DNA of 36,361 nt, from contig JAQTPP010000008.1 in the NCBI GenBank assembly GCA_028712705.1, forward strand, positions 1-36,361, written 5' to 3'. Positions 15,754 to 23,089 of the stretch are shown here, one piece after another. Numbering within the stretch: position 1 is the stretch's first letter; every line of letters starts with the position of its first letter. The DNA comes from Candidatus Daviesbacteria bacterium (GTDB lineage: Bacteria > Patescibacteriota > Microgenomatia > Daviesbacterales > UBA10151). The translations under genes were made by a program, and so were the position numbers. Below the pieces are notes generated by a model. That model saw only the letters and a list, made by a program, of their open reading frames with translations, ran no database searches and was not told where the DNA came from.

Positions 15754-16740
15754 TCAGTGGTGAATTTTAGTATTTATATTCACACCACTTTTATCAACTG
15801 TCAAGGTGGTGACTTTGTGTCCTCTACCATCTTCCGTTACCTGGGGGAAACCAAACCAGCTATCTCCGGTGATTGAGGAAACTGATACAAAACAGTCCTC
15901 TTTTTTACCGCTGACCAAATCATCTGTGGTCCATACCTTTTGGTATTTTCTGGCAATCCGGCTATCGCCGGACCAGCCCCTGCCTTCTCCAACCGCACCC
16001 AAAACCTTGGCAGCCACTCCTGCCAGCACTCCTTCCTCAAACCCGCCAATGCCCATCACCAGATGTATCCCTTTTTTGTGCTTTTTGGGGTTCATGCAGG
16101 ATAAAATAGAAGGCAAAAAATCTCCTGCCTTAATCAGAATTAAATTTACCCCAAATTTTTGGCAGGCATTGATTAACTGAGCATTTCTGTCCCGATCCAT
16201 CACCACCACATTAATCTCAGAGGGTTTAACTTTGAATGTATCCACCACCTCTGCCAGGTTTTCCTCAACCGGGCGCTCAATGGAAATCTTACCGAGAAGC
16301 TCTGGTGGACCAAACAATTTGTCCATGTAATCAATATCTGAAGGGGTTGGCATCAAACCCTTGTGAGAACCTACGGCAATCACAGATACAGCTCCGGGAG
16401 TATTGAGTTTGGCAGCTTTAGATCCTTCAACCACATCATTAACCATATCCAGTTTCAAATCCCCTTTACCCAAAGTTCCTTCTACTGTTGCCAGAGCTTC
16501 TCCGTATTGGTGGGCATGTTTTCGTCCCTCCGAACCCACTACTTCTAAAACAAATGGGATGTCTGTTAAGGTCGCATACATGGCATCTGCTCCTGTTTGG
16601 TCAATGAGTTTCTCTCTAATCTTTAATTCTTCTTCTGTTAATAAATCCTCTGGGGTGAAACCTTTTTCTTGAATCAATCTCCAAACAGAAAGGGCGGTGA
16701 GCTCTGTAGCGCGGGTAATATAATCACTGATTTTTATCAT
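15754..16740 (-). CDS. glpX: Class II fructose-1,6-bisphosphatase (GlpX)
   Basis: 328 aa from ATG 16740; a TTG at 16752 would add four residues. Hydrolyses fructose 1,6-bisphosphate to fructose 6-phosphate. GlpX features: NDVVEGSKAAKL (the DxxEGT-type metal motif), GAVSVIAVGSHKGLM, DYMDKLF, VVVMDRDRNAQLI, and GIGGFEEGVLAGVAAKVLG. The early GDGxxDxAP-type motif is altered (VVGSEGRKHAHQYG). A dyad (15957-15975) codes for the W-SGDSRIA stretch in the C-terminal third. A promoter TTTAAC-17-TAGAAT (16789-16761, minus) fits. Upstream gene and operon partner of the aldolase. Confidence 0.92.
   Translation of the reverse strand: MIKISDYITRATELTALSVWRLIQEKGFTPEDLLTEEELKIREKLIDQTGADAMYATLTDIPFVLEVVGSEGRKHAHQYGEALATVEGTLGKGDLKLDMVNDVVEGSKAAKLNTPGAVSVIAVGSHKGLMPTPSDIDYMDKLFGPPELLGKISIERPVEENLAEVVDTFKVKPSEINVVVMDRDRNAQLINACQKFGVNLILIKAGDFLPSILSCMNPKKHKKGIHLVMGIGGFEEGVLAGVAAKVLGAVGEGRGWSGDSRIARKYQKVWTTDDLVSGKKEDCFVSVSSITGDSWFGFPQVTEDGRGHKVTTLTVDKSGVNINTKIHH
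15957..15975. repeat. TCCGGC-N4-GCCGGACCA dyad in glpX
   Basis: TCCGGC-TATC-GCCGGA plus CCA. Read in a different frame from the other copies (SGDSRIA instead of GPxxAG), which argues for a DNA- or RNA-level repeat rather than a protein motif. Confidence 0.75.
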
Positions 16741-16846
16741 ATAGTTATCCAACCTATCTTATTCTACCTATTTTTGTCAATTTGTTAAATTGCTTTGTGT
16801 AAATCTGCAGTGAACTATACAAGTATTCAGCGATCGCATTGTCAGT

Positions 16847-18007
16847 TCAAGATATAAGCAAATTTTTCTTTACCAACTCCAAAATTTCTTTTTTAAATCT
16901 CTCTTTAGAAAATTTTTCAGCATTTTTTCTTAAATCCTCACTATTAAAATAATTTAAATCATTAAAGCGCTGGATTCCAGCAATTAAGCTGTCCGCTGTA
17001 ACTTGTCCACTACCACCATATAAAATTCCAGTCCGCCCATCTATCACCGTCTCCAAGAAACCCCCGCTTAGCGGGGCTACAACCGGAGTTCCAACAGCTT
17101 GAGCTTCAATAGAGGTAATGCCAAAATCCTCATCTTCAGAAGCCACAATTAAAGCTTTGGCATTTGATAATAACTTTATCCTCTCCTCATCACTCACCCA
17201 CCCTAAAAAATTAGTAGCTGGTAGCTGGTAGCTGGTAGCAAGCCTTTTTAAGTTATCTAGCTCGGGGCCAATTCCTGCCACCTTAAGTGGTAAACCTAAT
17301 CTGCCGCAAGCCTCCACCACTACCTCCACTCCCTTCCCTCTAACTAATCTACTTAAAACGAGATAATAGCTATCAGCCTTCAGCTTTCTGCTTTCAGATT
17401 GTCTGACGACTGACGACTGACGACTGATCGCTGCTACATCTATCGGCGGGTAAATAACCACACTGTCTCTGCGATAAAATTTCTTTATTCTGGCTTGGAC
17501 ATTCCTGGAATTAGCTACCAATATATCCGGCCTCTGGGAAACTTCAAAATCATAGATCCTCATAAAGTGATTTATTATTTCTCCCCCAATCCTGGTCCAC
17601 CAGTGTTTTTTGTAGTTAAAAGAGGTGACATAACCATATAAAAACCTGGGGGGTGTGTGAATATAACTTATGTGCAAAGTTTCAGGTTTGGTAATCACAG
17701 CTTTGGCTAAATGAGTAGCTGATGAGGAAGAAATCACCAAATCATATGAGGACAAATCAAAACTTTCAAACATCATTGGCCCAAATATGCGGAAAGGGGA
17801 AAGTAGCCGGTTGGCAAAAGGGAAATTTTGAAACCAGGAAGTCCTGATATCCCAACCAGCAAATCTTTTACCGTTTTCTCCCAGACTTTCAGGATTGTAA
17901 TAGGCAGTATAAACAGGAGCATCCGGAAAAATCTCATGCAAAACCTCCAGGACCCTTTCTGCTCCGCCATATTCTTTTAAATAATCATGAACAAGGGCCA
18001 CTTTCAT
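16847..18007 (-). CDS. Family 4 glycosyltransferase (WbaZ-like)
   Basis: 386 aa from ATG 18007 (MKVALVHDYLKEYGGAERVL), with AAGG about 5 nt upstream; the longer ORF would overlap the preceding gene. GT-B fold: N-terminal acceptor domain with the GGAERV loop, VIYPPIDV linker, then the donor domain with YYLVLSRLVRGKG, FLGWVSDEE, and the catalytic EDEDFGITSIEAQAVGTPVVA segment. Transfers a nucleotide-sugar glycosyl group (often mannose or glucose) in surface glycan synthesis. Two heptanucleotide arrays add residues: SRQSSVVRQSESRKLKAD in the interdomain region and TSYQLPATN before FLGW. It follows the large secreted protein gene by 19 nt and may help glycosylate surface material. Confidence 0.93.
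   Translation of the reverse strand: MKVALVHDYLKEYGGAERVLEVLHEIFPDAPVYTAYYNPESLGENGKRFAGWDIRTSWFQNFPFANRLLSPFRIFGPMMFESFDLSSYDLVISSSSATHLAKAVITKPETLHISYIHTPPRFLYGYVTSFNYKKHWWTRIGGEIINHFMRIYDFEVSQRPDILVANSRNVQARIKKFYRRDSVVIYPPIDVAAISRQSSVVRQSESRKLKADSYYLVLSRLVRGKGVEVVVEACGRLGLPLKVAGIGPELDNLKRLATSYQLPATNFLGWVSDEERIKLLSNAKALIVASEDEDFGITSIEAQAVGTPVVAPLSGGFLETVIDGRTGILYGGSGQVTADSLIAGIQRFNDLNYFNSEDLRKNAEKFSKERFKKEILELVKKNLLIS
17215..17239. repeat. Heptanucleotide tandem repeat in the GT4 gene, array 1
   Basis: TAGCTGG three times plus TAGC. It codes for TSYQLPAT in frame. Confidence 0.88.
17367..17436. repeat. Heptanucleotide repeat array in the GT4 gene, array 2
   Basis: Ten consecutive 7-mers, grading from CAGCCTT / CAGCTTT / CTGCTTT into TCTGACG / ACTGACG / ACTGACG / ACTGATC. 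Two different units are joined in phase, a sign of drift by slippage. In frame within the gene. Confidence 0.85.
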
Positions 18008-18026
18008 TCGCCTTATTCTAACATTT

Positions 18027-20222
18027 CTAAAAGAAAGGCGGGAAATGACTGAAGAAAAATGACCCAAGCGCCGCTGACTTTTTAACTAGAAATATTTTAC
18101 TCCGGGAAAAAGCTAAAGCCAGTTTTTTTCTTTTTCTGACACTTTTAATCGAAACATAGGATAGAACACAACCAAATAACAATAGTTTCATCATATCCTG
18201 CATACCCCATCCTGTCTGGGCTGCTGGCCCGGCTAAATCTTCTGTCCCATTTACCTGTTGAACAAATCCCATCACATCTGTGGAAGACTGAGATAAAATA
18301 ACTGGTTGAGCTACTACAAAAGTAAGATCTTTGTAATCGGAAATTTGCCTGTTGTCCGGACTCACATAACCCCAAACTTTCACTCTAGCAGTATAAAGCC
18401 CTGCCGGAGTTTTGTCTGATAAAACTAATCCTGTTGTTAACATAATTCCTCTGCCTGCTTCAATATCTCCCATCTCAAAAACAACTTCTCCCCGCTCAAC
18501 CCCGTCTTTTATCAGCATAATTTGAGTCTTGGTGTTATACACTTTTCCTGTTCCGGGATTTTTGACCTTAATAAAGAAGGTAATTGTGTCTCCTGGATAA
18601 TATGTTCCGGCATCATGCTTGGCCTCAATCTCGAGTAAACCACCTGATTCTTGGACTTGTTCGCTGCTGCTATCTTTATTTTCATCTGAGCCCTTATCCT
18701 CTTGAACGCTGATTTGATTCTGCGGGGAAACTTCCTGATTCCGAATAAATTCACTACTTCCGCCAATATCTCCATTCCAGGTTCCAAAAATATTGATAAA
18801 TCCGAAAAAGCCGATAGAGCGGATAATATTGGTGTTAATAAAATTCAAAAGAGAAATAGCGCTATAAGAGTTACCGGTGGTAATGGAGCCCCACTCCCCT
18901 CCAATATAATTCCCTCCGCTGTTGGCAGTAGAGAAAATATTATTCATAACGTAAGCTTGGTTTGATAAATTGATATCACTATAACAAGTAGTTTGGCAAT
19001 CCTGCCCAACCTGTACAGAACTCAATTGGAAATTACTACCTCCTTCTGACTGCGCAATTCCATCCCAACCCAAGAAATCACCATTCCAAAGGCCGAAGTT
19101 GTTTATAAAAAGATAGTGAAAGAGCGCGCCGATAATATTGGCATTGACAAAATTTACTACATTAACCACATTTTGGCTATCACCGGTGGTAATGGTGCCT
19201 CCTTCTTCTGAGACAATCTGATTCTGGCCGCTGGTTGCCTCTGAGGAAACATTATTTTCTACTAAAGCCACATTTTCGACGTAACTAATTTGACCACCTT
19301 TCCCTTTCTCTAAAGCAAACTCCGGCAGAATTATATTGCCATTAACAGTGCCAAAAATATTAATGGTCACAATATGAATGACCGAATCCACAAAGGTGGT
19401 ATTGACTTTATTAACCAGTGACACCACAGAGTAAGCATCACCGGTTTTAATGGTGGCCTGTTCTGTGCCAGAAACTGAATTTGCTCCGCTACTAGCCAGT
19501 GAAACAATATCATTGGATAAATAGGCATAATTGTTGCCATTAAATATGCCCACATTAATCACTTGATCATCTTGAGTATTTTGGGCAAAGACTGCTTCGG
19601 CGATTATATACGGTAAAACTGCCAAATTTACATCTTCCGATACAAAGATATTTAAGGTTTGGTTTATGGTAGTAGAGTTTACCTCGGTTGAATTGACATT
19701 ATTTTCCGCCTCCACTACGGAAATAGCATCTCCGGTATTGATTTGCGCAGCATCAGTGGCTTCTTCTGGAACTTGCGAGTCTTCTGAAGCCAGAATACTA
19801 TTTTGGCCTGTTTCAGCAGAAGTTGAAACATTATTTTCTACTTCTGCGCTGTTTGTTACATCGGCTGGCAGTTCGGTTTCAGTAGAGTCCAAAGGCTCGG
19901 AGGAAGAACTTGACTCCGGGGTTGGACTGGCTAACTCAGCAGCCTGAGGAGTGGGCTCAGGAGTGGGGTTTATCGTATTATTACCTGTATCTGCTGTCTG
20001 ATCAATGCTATTTTCTAAAGTAGTATTATTATCAACACTAGTCTCAGAGGATCCCTGGTCAGTCGCGGTGACCGCTGGTTCTACTGCTAATTCTGCAGAA
20101 TTAGTGGAATTAGAAAAATCCTCTGCATAGACTTGTTGATAAAAGTTACTAAAACAAAGAAGCAGTAACAGCGTAAAGATTAAGCTTTTTCTTAAAATAA
20201 TAATTAAATTTTTTTTATTCAT
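18027..20222 (-). CDS. Large secreted repeat protein, membrane-anchored
   Basis: 731 aa. Signal peptide (about 1-33: KK, LIFTLLLLLCF, cleavage near VYA-ED). Residues 40-150 are Thr/Ser/Glu/Pro-rich. About four imperfect units of 70-80 residues follow (about 154-200, 226-300, 312-388, 417-490), each with ENNV/SxxxSGxN, an I(T/K)TGD/N-S/A-Y step, NxVNxN and IN-IFGTWNGD. An Ig/CARDB-like domain (528-640: PGDTITFFIKVKNPGTGKVYN) comes next, and a C-terminal hydrophobic segment (677-694) with basic tail RKRKK anchors it. The spaced Asn/Gly repeats suggest a beta-solenoid. Shine-Dalgarno GAGGT is about 9 nt upstream. Its repeats are related to those of the gene upstream; likely cell-envelope or adhesive role, inferred. 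Confidence 0.82.
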   Translation of the reverse strand: MNKKNLIIILRKSLIFTLLLLLCFSNFYQQVYAEDFSNSTNSAELAVEPAVTATDQGSSETSVDNNTTLENSIDQTADTGNNTINPTPEPTPQAAELASPTPESSSSSEPLDSTETELPADVTNSAEVENNVSTSAETGQNSILASEDSQVPEEATDAAQINTGDAISVVEAENNVNSTEVNSTTINQTLNIFVSEDVNLAVLPYIIAEAVFAQNTQDDQVINVGIFNGNNYAYLSNDIVSLASSGANSVSGTEQATIKTGDAYSVVSLVNKVNTTFVDSVIHIVTINIFGTVNGNIILPEFALEKGKGGQISYVENVALVENNVSSEATSGQNQIVSEEGGTITTGDSQNVVNVVNFVNANIIGALFHYLFINNFGLWNGDFLGWDGIAQSEGGSNFQLSSVQVGQDCQTTCYSDINLSNQAYVMNNIFSTANSGGNYIGGEWGSITTGNSYSAISLLNFINTNIIRSIGFFGFINIFGTWNGDIGGSSEFIRNQEVSPQNQISVQEDKGSDENKDSSSEQVQESGGLLEIEAKHDAGTYYPGDTITFFIKVKNPGTGKVYNTKTQIMLIKDGVERGEVVFEMGDIEAGRGIMLTTGLVLSDKTPAGLYTARVKVWGYVSPDNRQISDYKDLTFVVAQPVILSQSSTDVMGFVQQVNGTEDLAGPAAQTGWGMQDMMKLLLFGCVLSYVSIKSVRKRKKLALAFSRSKIFLVKKSAALGSFFFSHFPPFF

Positions 20223-20257
20223 CTTAACTACCTCACTAACTAAATCTCTGCATTCTC

Positions 20258-20300
20258 TGTCCCAAGAGAGGGGTTTTTAAAAACCCCTCTCTTGGGGACA
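20258..20300. terminator. 21-bp hairpin between the two secreted-protein genes
   Basis: A near-perfect loopless palindrome (one extra G) centred on TTTTTAAAAA, 5 nt after the small gene's stop. Each arm also contains CCCC-AAGAGA-GGGG-TTTTT on its own strand, itself a small intrinsic terminator. It would reduce read-through from the small gene to the large one. Confidence 0.7.
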
Positions 20301-20305
20301 AAAGT

Positions 20306-20851
20306 TTACGGACTTGTGGTACCAACACCAACCATGTTGGTATTAACCACATTGGTTATTACTGCAGCAGCATCCGCTGCTCCAGTGTTAACACTACCCC
20401 CTTCTACCTCGTCTTCAGCCCAAATCAAGTTATCTCCGGTGTTTGCTTTGGCAATGATAATGTTTTTGACTTCGGCCAGATTCTTGATTATCAGGCCTGA
20501 ACCATTATCGTTCTCATCCTGGCAACCGCATTCGTCCTCACAACCACACTCATCCGGACAACACTCATTGTTATCCTCAGTTGGACAGCCACAACTAAGC
20601 TCGTTTGTGTTAAGCATGTTGTCTACTAAAGCTGCTGCAGATGCCGCTCCTGTTAAAATACTCCCACCCTCGACATCCTCGTTAGCCATAATCGAGTTCT
20701 CCCCGACATTTGCTTTGATAACGACAATGTTTTTAAGCCATGCCTTATTTTTTACCAAGGTTAAATTATCAAAACCGCTGGCAAAAGTTGGAATTGCTGA
20801 ACTTAAAAGCAGTGCCACACCAATTGCTCCTGCTGCTAATTTATTAATCAT
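20306..20851 (-). CDS. Small secreted repeat protein with Cys-rich acidic linker
   Basis: 181 aa. Signal peptide 1-25 (AAGAIGVALLLSSAIPTFA-SG). Two homologous units (39-84 and 128-173) share K-NI-(V/I)-KAN-GxN-I-A-E-D-VEGGS-TGAA-AAA-NxxNTN. Between them is an acidic linker with eight cysteines at 87, 89, 97, 98, 102, 104, 108 and 110, in CxC and CC pairs, that could bind metal or form disulfides. No membrane anchor. The Shine-Dalgarno site AAGGAGGTGA is a full match to the 16S 3' end, 5 nt from the ATG, implying strong translation. It lies upstream of the large repeat protein, whose units are similar. Function unknown. Confidence 0.85.
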   Translation of the reverse strand: MINKLAAGAIGVALLLSSAIPTFASGFDNLTLVKNKAWLKNIVVIKANVGENSIMANEDVEGGSILTGAASAAALVDNMLNTNELSCGCPTEDNNECCPDECGCEDECGCQDENDNGSGLIIKNLAEVKNIIIAKANTGDNLIWAEDEVEGGSVNTGAADAAAVITNVVNTNMVGVGTTSP

Positions 20852-20962
20852 TCTTTCTCACCTCCTTCCCTCAATTTGAAAACCAACTAGCTTAAGGTTA
20901 TTTAACCTGTTTTATAGTTGGTCTTAAGATTGGCAAATAAAATAGTGAAATCATATTTTCAA

Positions 20963-20991
20963 AATAAAAGGCGACCCTATTTGGGTCGCCT
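20963..20991 (-). terminator. Intrinsic terminator after the DUF2292 gene
   Basis: On the minus strand AGGCGACCC-AAATA-GGGTCGCCT followed by TTTATTTTG. Perfect 9-bp stem. It separates the DUF2292 gene from the secreted-protein operon. Confidence 0.85.
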
Positions 20992-21033
20992 GCGTTCGCG
21001 CTCAGCAATCTTTATTTAATTTTCTTTCAAAAT

Positions 21034-21219
21034 TTAAACTGTTAAAATTTCAGGTATTAATTGAGCTATTTCATGTTGGGTTTTTCTGATTGACCGGCTG
21101 GTAATTTGAGTTACTTTACCGTCTTGAACAAAAATTTCTACACTACCCCATCCTCCTAAATCCTCTAGGGAAGATTGAATTTCTTTTAAAAACTCATTAG
21201 TAAGCATATTACTGGACAT
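21034..21219 (-). CDS. DUF2292 (YezD-like) small protein
   Basis: 61 aa. The segment WGSVEIFVQDGKVTQITSRSIRKT matches the DUF2292 pattern GSVEIxVxDGxVxQIxxxxKxR. This is a very small family of unknown function, in some bacteria near sulfur or cysteine genes, which is not the case here. AAAGGA lies 5 nt before the ATG. It has its own terminator at 20963-20991. Confidence 0.75.
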   Translation of the reverse strand: MSSNMLTNEFLKEIQSSLEDLGGWGSVEIFVQDGKVTQITSRSIRKTQHEIAQLIPEILTV

Positions 21220-21307
21220 AAGAATCCTTTTTTACCATAAAAATTTTCTAGCTGCAGTAATATGAATCACAAAATTACCTATAAAATAAGCAAAAGGGCT
21301 TGATGGA

Positions 21308-22141
21308 TTAGGAGATGTGAGAATGCTTGTCTACTAGTTTGGTAACTTCTATGAGTTCTTCAAAACTTAATTTTGTGAGTTTGCTGTCAGGCGCAGAGGA
21401 AGAACCACAAATAACCATGTGATGGCTTTGGTGCAAAAACCAGGAAGCCTCTGGATCCAAGCTTTTAACTTTTTGATAAATCGGTTCCAGGTCAATCTCA
21501 AAAGATGGAGTAAAAAATTGAACTGATTTATATTTTGGATGATACATTAAAAATAAATCTCCTCCCTGTTCCCTGCAGAATTCACGATCCACGGTTTCTG
21601 AAACTACCGCAAAAGATTTACCAAACTTGGTAGCAAACTCTTTTCTTTTCTCCCAATCTTTCAAACTTTGCTGTTTTCTTTTTAAAACTGTTAGAATTCT
21701 ATCCAGAATTTCAAATCCCAACTCCACCGATCTTTGGGAATTTTGGGGCGTGCCATCCTTACACCTGATAAAAGATTGCACACTGAATTCATCAAACTGA
21801 GAATCTGGAGCTTTTCCCGTATCTATCAGCCGATTCCAATCAACCAATCGCTCCAGTGCTTTTTGGGTGATTTCGTCTTGAGGAATGTATCCTTTTTGCC
21901 TTAAATAATCATAAACCAAAGAACCGGCACAGGTATTAAGACCTTCTTTATGTTCATCAAACTTTCCTCCACCTGTACCTAAAAATACCTTATCCTCGCT
22001 CTCTTCTGTAACTGCCTGGTTGCGTGATGCGGAGATAAATTCTATTTTTGCATCTTTAAATTCGGGATGAAATTTTTTGAAAAGCCAAATTGAGGCAATA
22101 TCATCCAGGTGCGGGTTGATGTGTGTAACCAGAGTCTTCAT
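21308..22141 (-). CDS. DHH/MYG1-like putative metal-dependent hydrolase
   Basis: 277 aa. The N terminus THINPHLDDIAS (6-17) has the H...DD pattern of DHH-type phosphoesterases, and LGTGGGKFDEHK (54-65) resembles the DVGG-FDHHQ motif of the MYG1/UPF0160 family, which are DHH-related exonucleases. The rest (NxLI, HQSHHMVICG near the C terminus) also fits a metal site. The second motif has D-E-H in place of D-H-H. Catalysis is not certain. It starts 21 bp from the divergent membrane protein gene, so their promoters must overlap. Confidence 0.5.
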   Translation of the reverse strand: MKTLVTHINPHLDDIASIWLFKKFHPEFKDAKIEFISASRNQAVTEESEDKVFLGTGGGKFDEHKEGLNTCAGSLVYDYLRQKGYIPQDEITQKALERLVDWNRLIDTGKAPDSQFDEFSVQSFIRCKDGTPQNSQRSVELGFEILDRILTVLKRKQQSLKDWEKRKEFATKFGKSFAVVSETVDREFCREQGGDLFLMYHPKYKSVQFFTPSFEIDLEPIYQKVKSLDPEASWFLHQSHHMVICGSSSAPDSKLTKLSFEELIEVTKLVDKHSHIS

Positions 22142-22162
22142 GTTATGATTTAAGAGTATACC

Positions 22163-23089
22163 ATGGTTAACTTTAAAAAACTCATCTTTGCTCCTCTTTT
22201 TTTAATATCTTTCCTAACCTTAATTTATCTAACTACTCCTCTTTTCAGATCCTATGATTTCATTTTCTCGCTTTCTTTAAATACTCTAATTACTTTAATT
22301 TATATTTCAGTTTTGATTTCCTTCTCCAGTTTATTGTTTATCCTTTTGGCCACGATTGCAGAGGATTGGAGAATTAGCTTATCCGCTGCAATCATTGGGT
22401 CTGCAACAACTTTTGTTTTCATGGACCCGGCTTTTGCTGTAATTTTTGCAGTAGCAATTTTTATTAGTTTCCTGCTGTCAAACTTAAGCCTTGATGTTGC
22501 ACTAAAAAGTTACTTAAATTTCCAACCATCCAACTTATTGGGTCCTTCTATCAGGTATTTGTCCGGGCTTTTAATACTGACAATTTGTATTGTTTATTTC
22601 TTCTCTACCAGCAAGATTATTGCTCAGCAGGGTTTTCAAATTCCGGATACCCTAATAGATACTGCCTTGAAACTAACTCCGCTGCCTCAATCAACCAACC
22701 AAACAGAACAAACGAATCTATCTCAACTTTCCCCGGAGCAACTAGATCTTTTAAAGAAAAACCCCGAGCTGCTGAGACAATCAGGCTTGGATCCAAAAAT
22801 TCTTGAAAGTTTAACCAATCCCAAAAAGATCACCCAACCTCAGGCAAGTCTCACAAATGACTTAATCAAACAAACAGTCAAAGATCAGATTCAAAATTTT
22901 ATTAAACCTTATACTAACTTTATCCCTGCCGGGCTGGCTGTATTACTATTTTTCACTCTTCAATTCTTTACTTCAATCCTCAATCTTCTAATTTACCCCT
23001 TGCTTTGGCTAACTTTTTTTATTTTGGAAAAAACAGGATTTATCAAATTTGAAGTGGAACAAAGAACTGTCAGAAAAATGGTTATTTAA
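22163..23089 (+). CDS. Hypothetical multi-pass membrane protein
   Basis: 308 aa, not recognised. Five hydrophobic segments fall within the first 155 residues (from LIFAPLFLISFLTLIYL onward) and one or two at 250-295. Between them is a polar region of about 90 residues rich in Gln, Asn, Thr and Leu (LSPEQLDLLKKNPELLRQSG). That orientation could present the loop outside the cell. It has no Shine-Dalgarno site, and TATGAT lies 13 nt before the ATG. Its last codon overlaps the convergent polA end by 4 bp. Confidence 0.7.
   Translation: MVNFKKLIFAPLFLISFLTLIYLTTPLFRSYDFIFSLSLNTLITLIYISVLISFSSLLFILLATIAEDWRISLSAAIIGSATTFVFMDPAFAVIFAVAIFISFLLSNLSLDVALKSYLNFQPSNLLGPSIRYLSGLLILTICIVYFFSTSKIIAQQGFQIPDTLIDTALKLTPLPQSTNQTEQTNLSQLSPEQLDLLKKNPELLRQSGLDPKILESLTNPKKITQPQASLTNDLIKQTVKDQIQNFIKPYTNFIPAGLAVLLFFTLQFFTSILNLLIYPLLWLTFFILEKTGFIKFEVEQRTVRKMVI

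Noticed and set aside
18008..18067. N-terminal extension of the GT4 gene to 18067
   Set aside because: It overlaps the end of the large secreted protein; MKVALVHDYL at 18007 is the usual family start with AAGG upstream.
19666..19947. Open frame opposite the large secreted protein
   Set aside because: Low-complexity Ser/Thr/Glu codons read without stops on the other strand; no other support.
20871..20968. Promoter of the small secreted gene (TTGCCA / TATAAA)
   Set aside because: The spacer would be only 14 bp; a promoter must exist here, but I could not place it with confidence.
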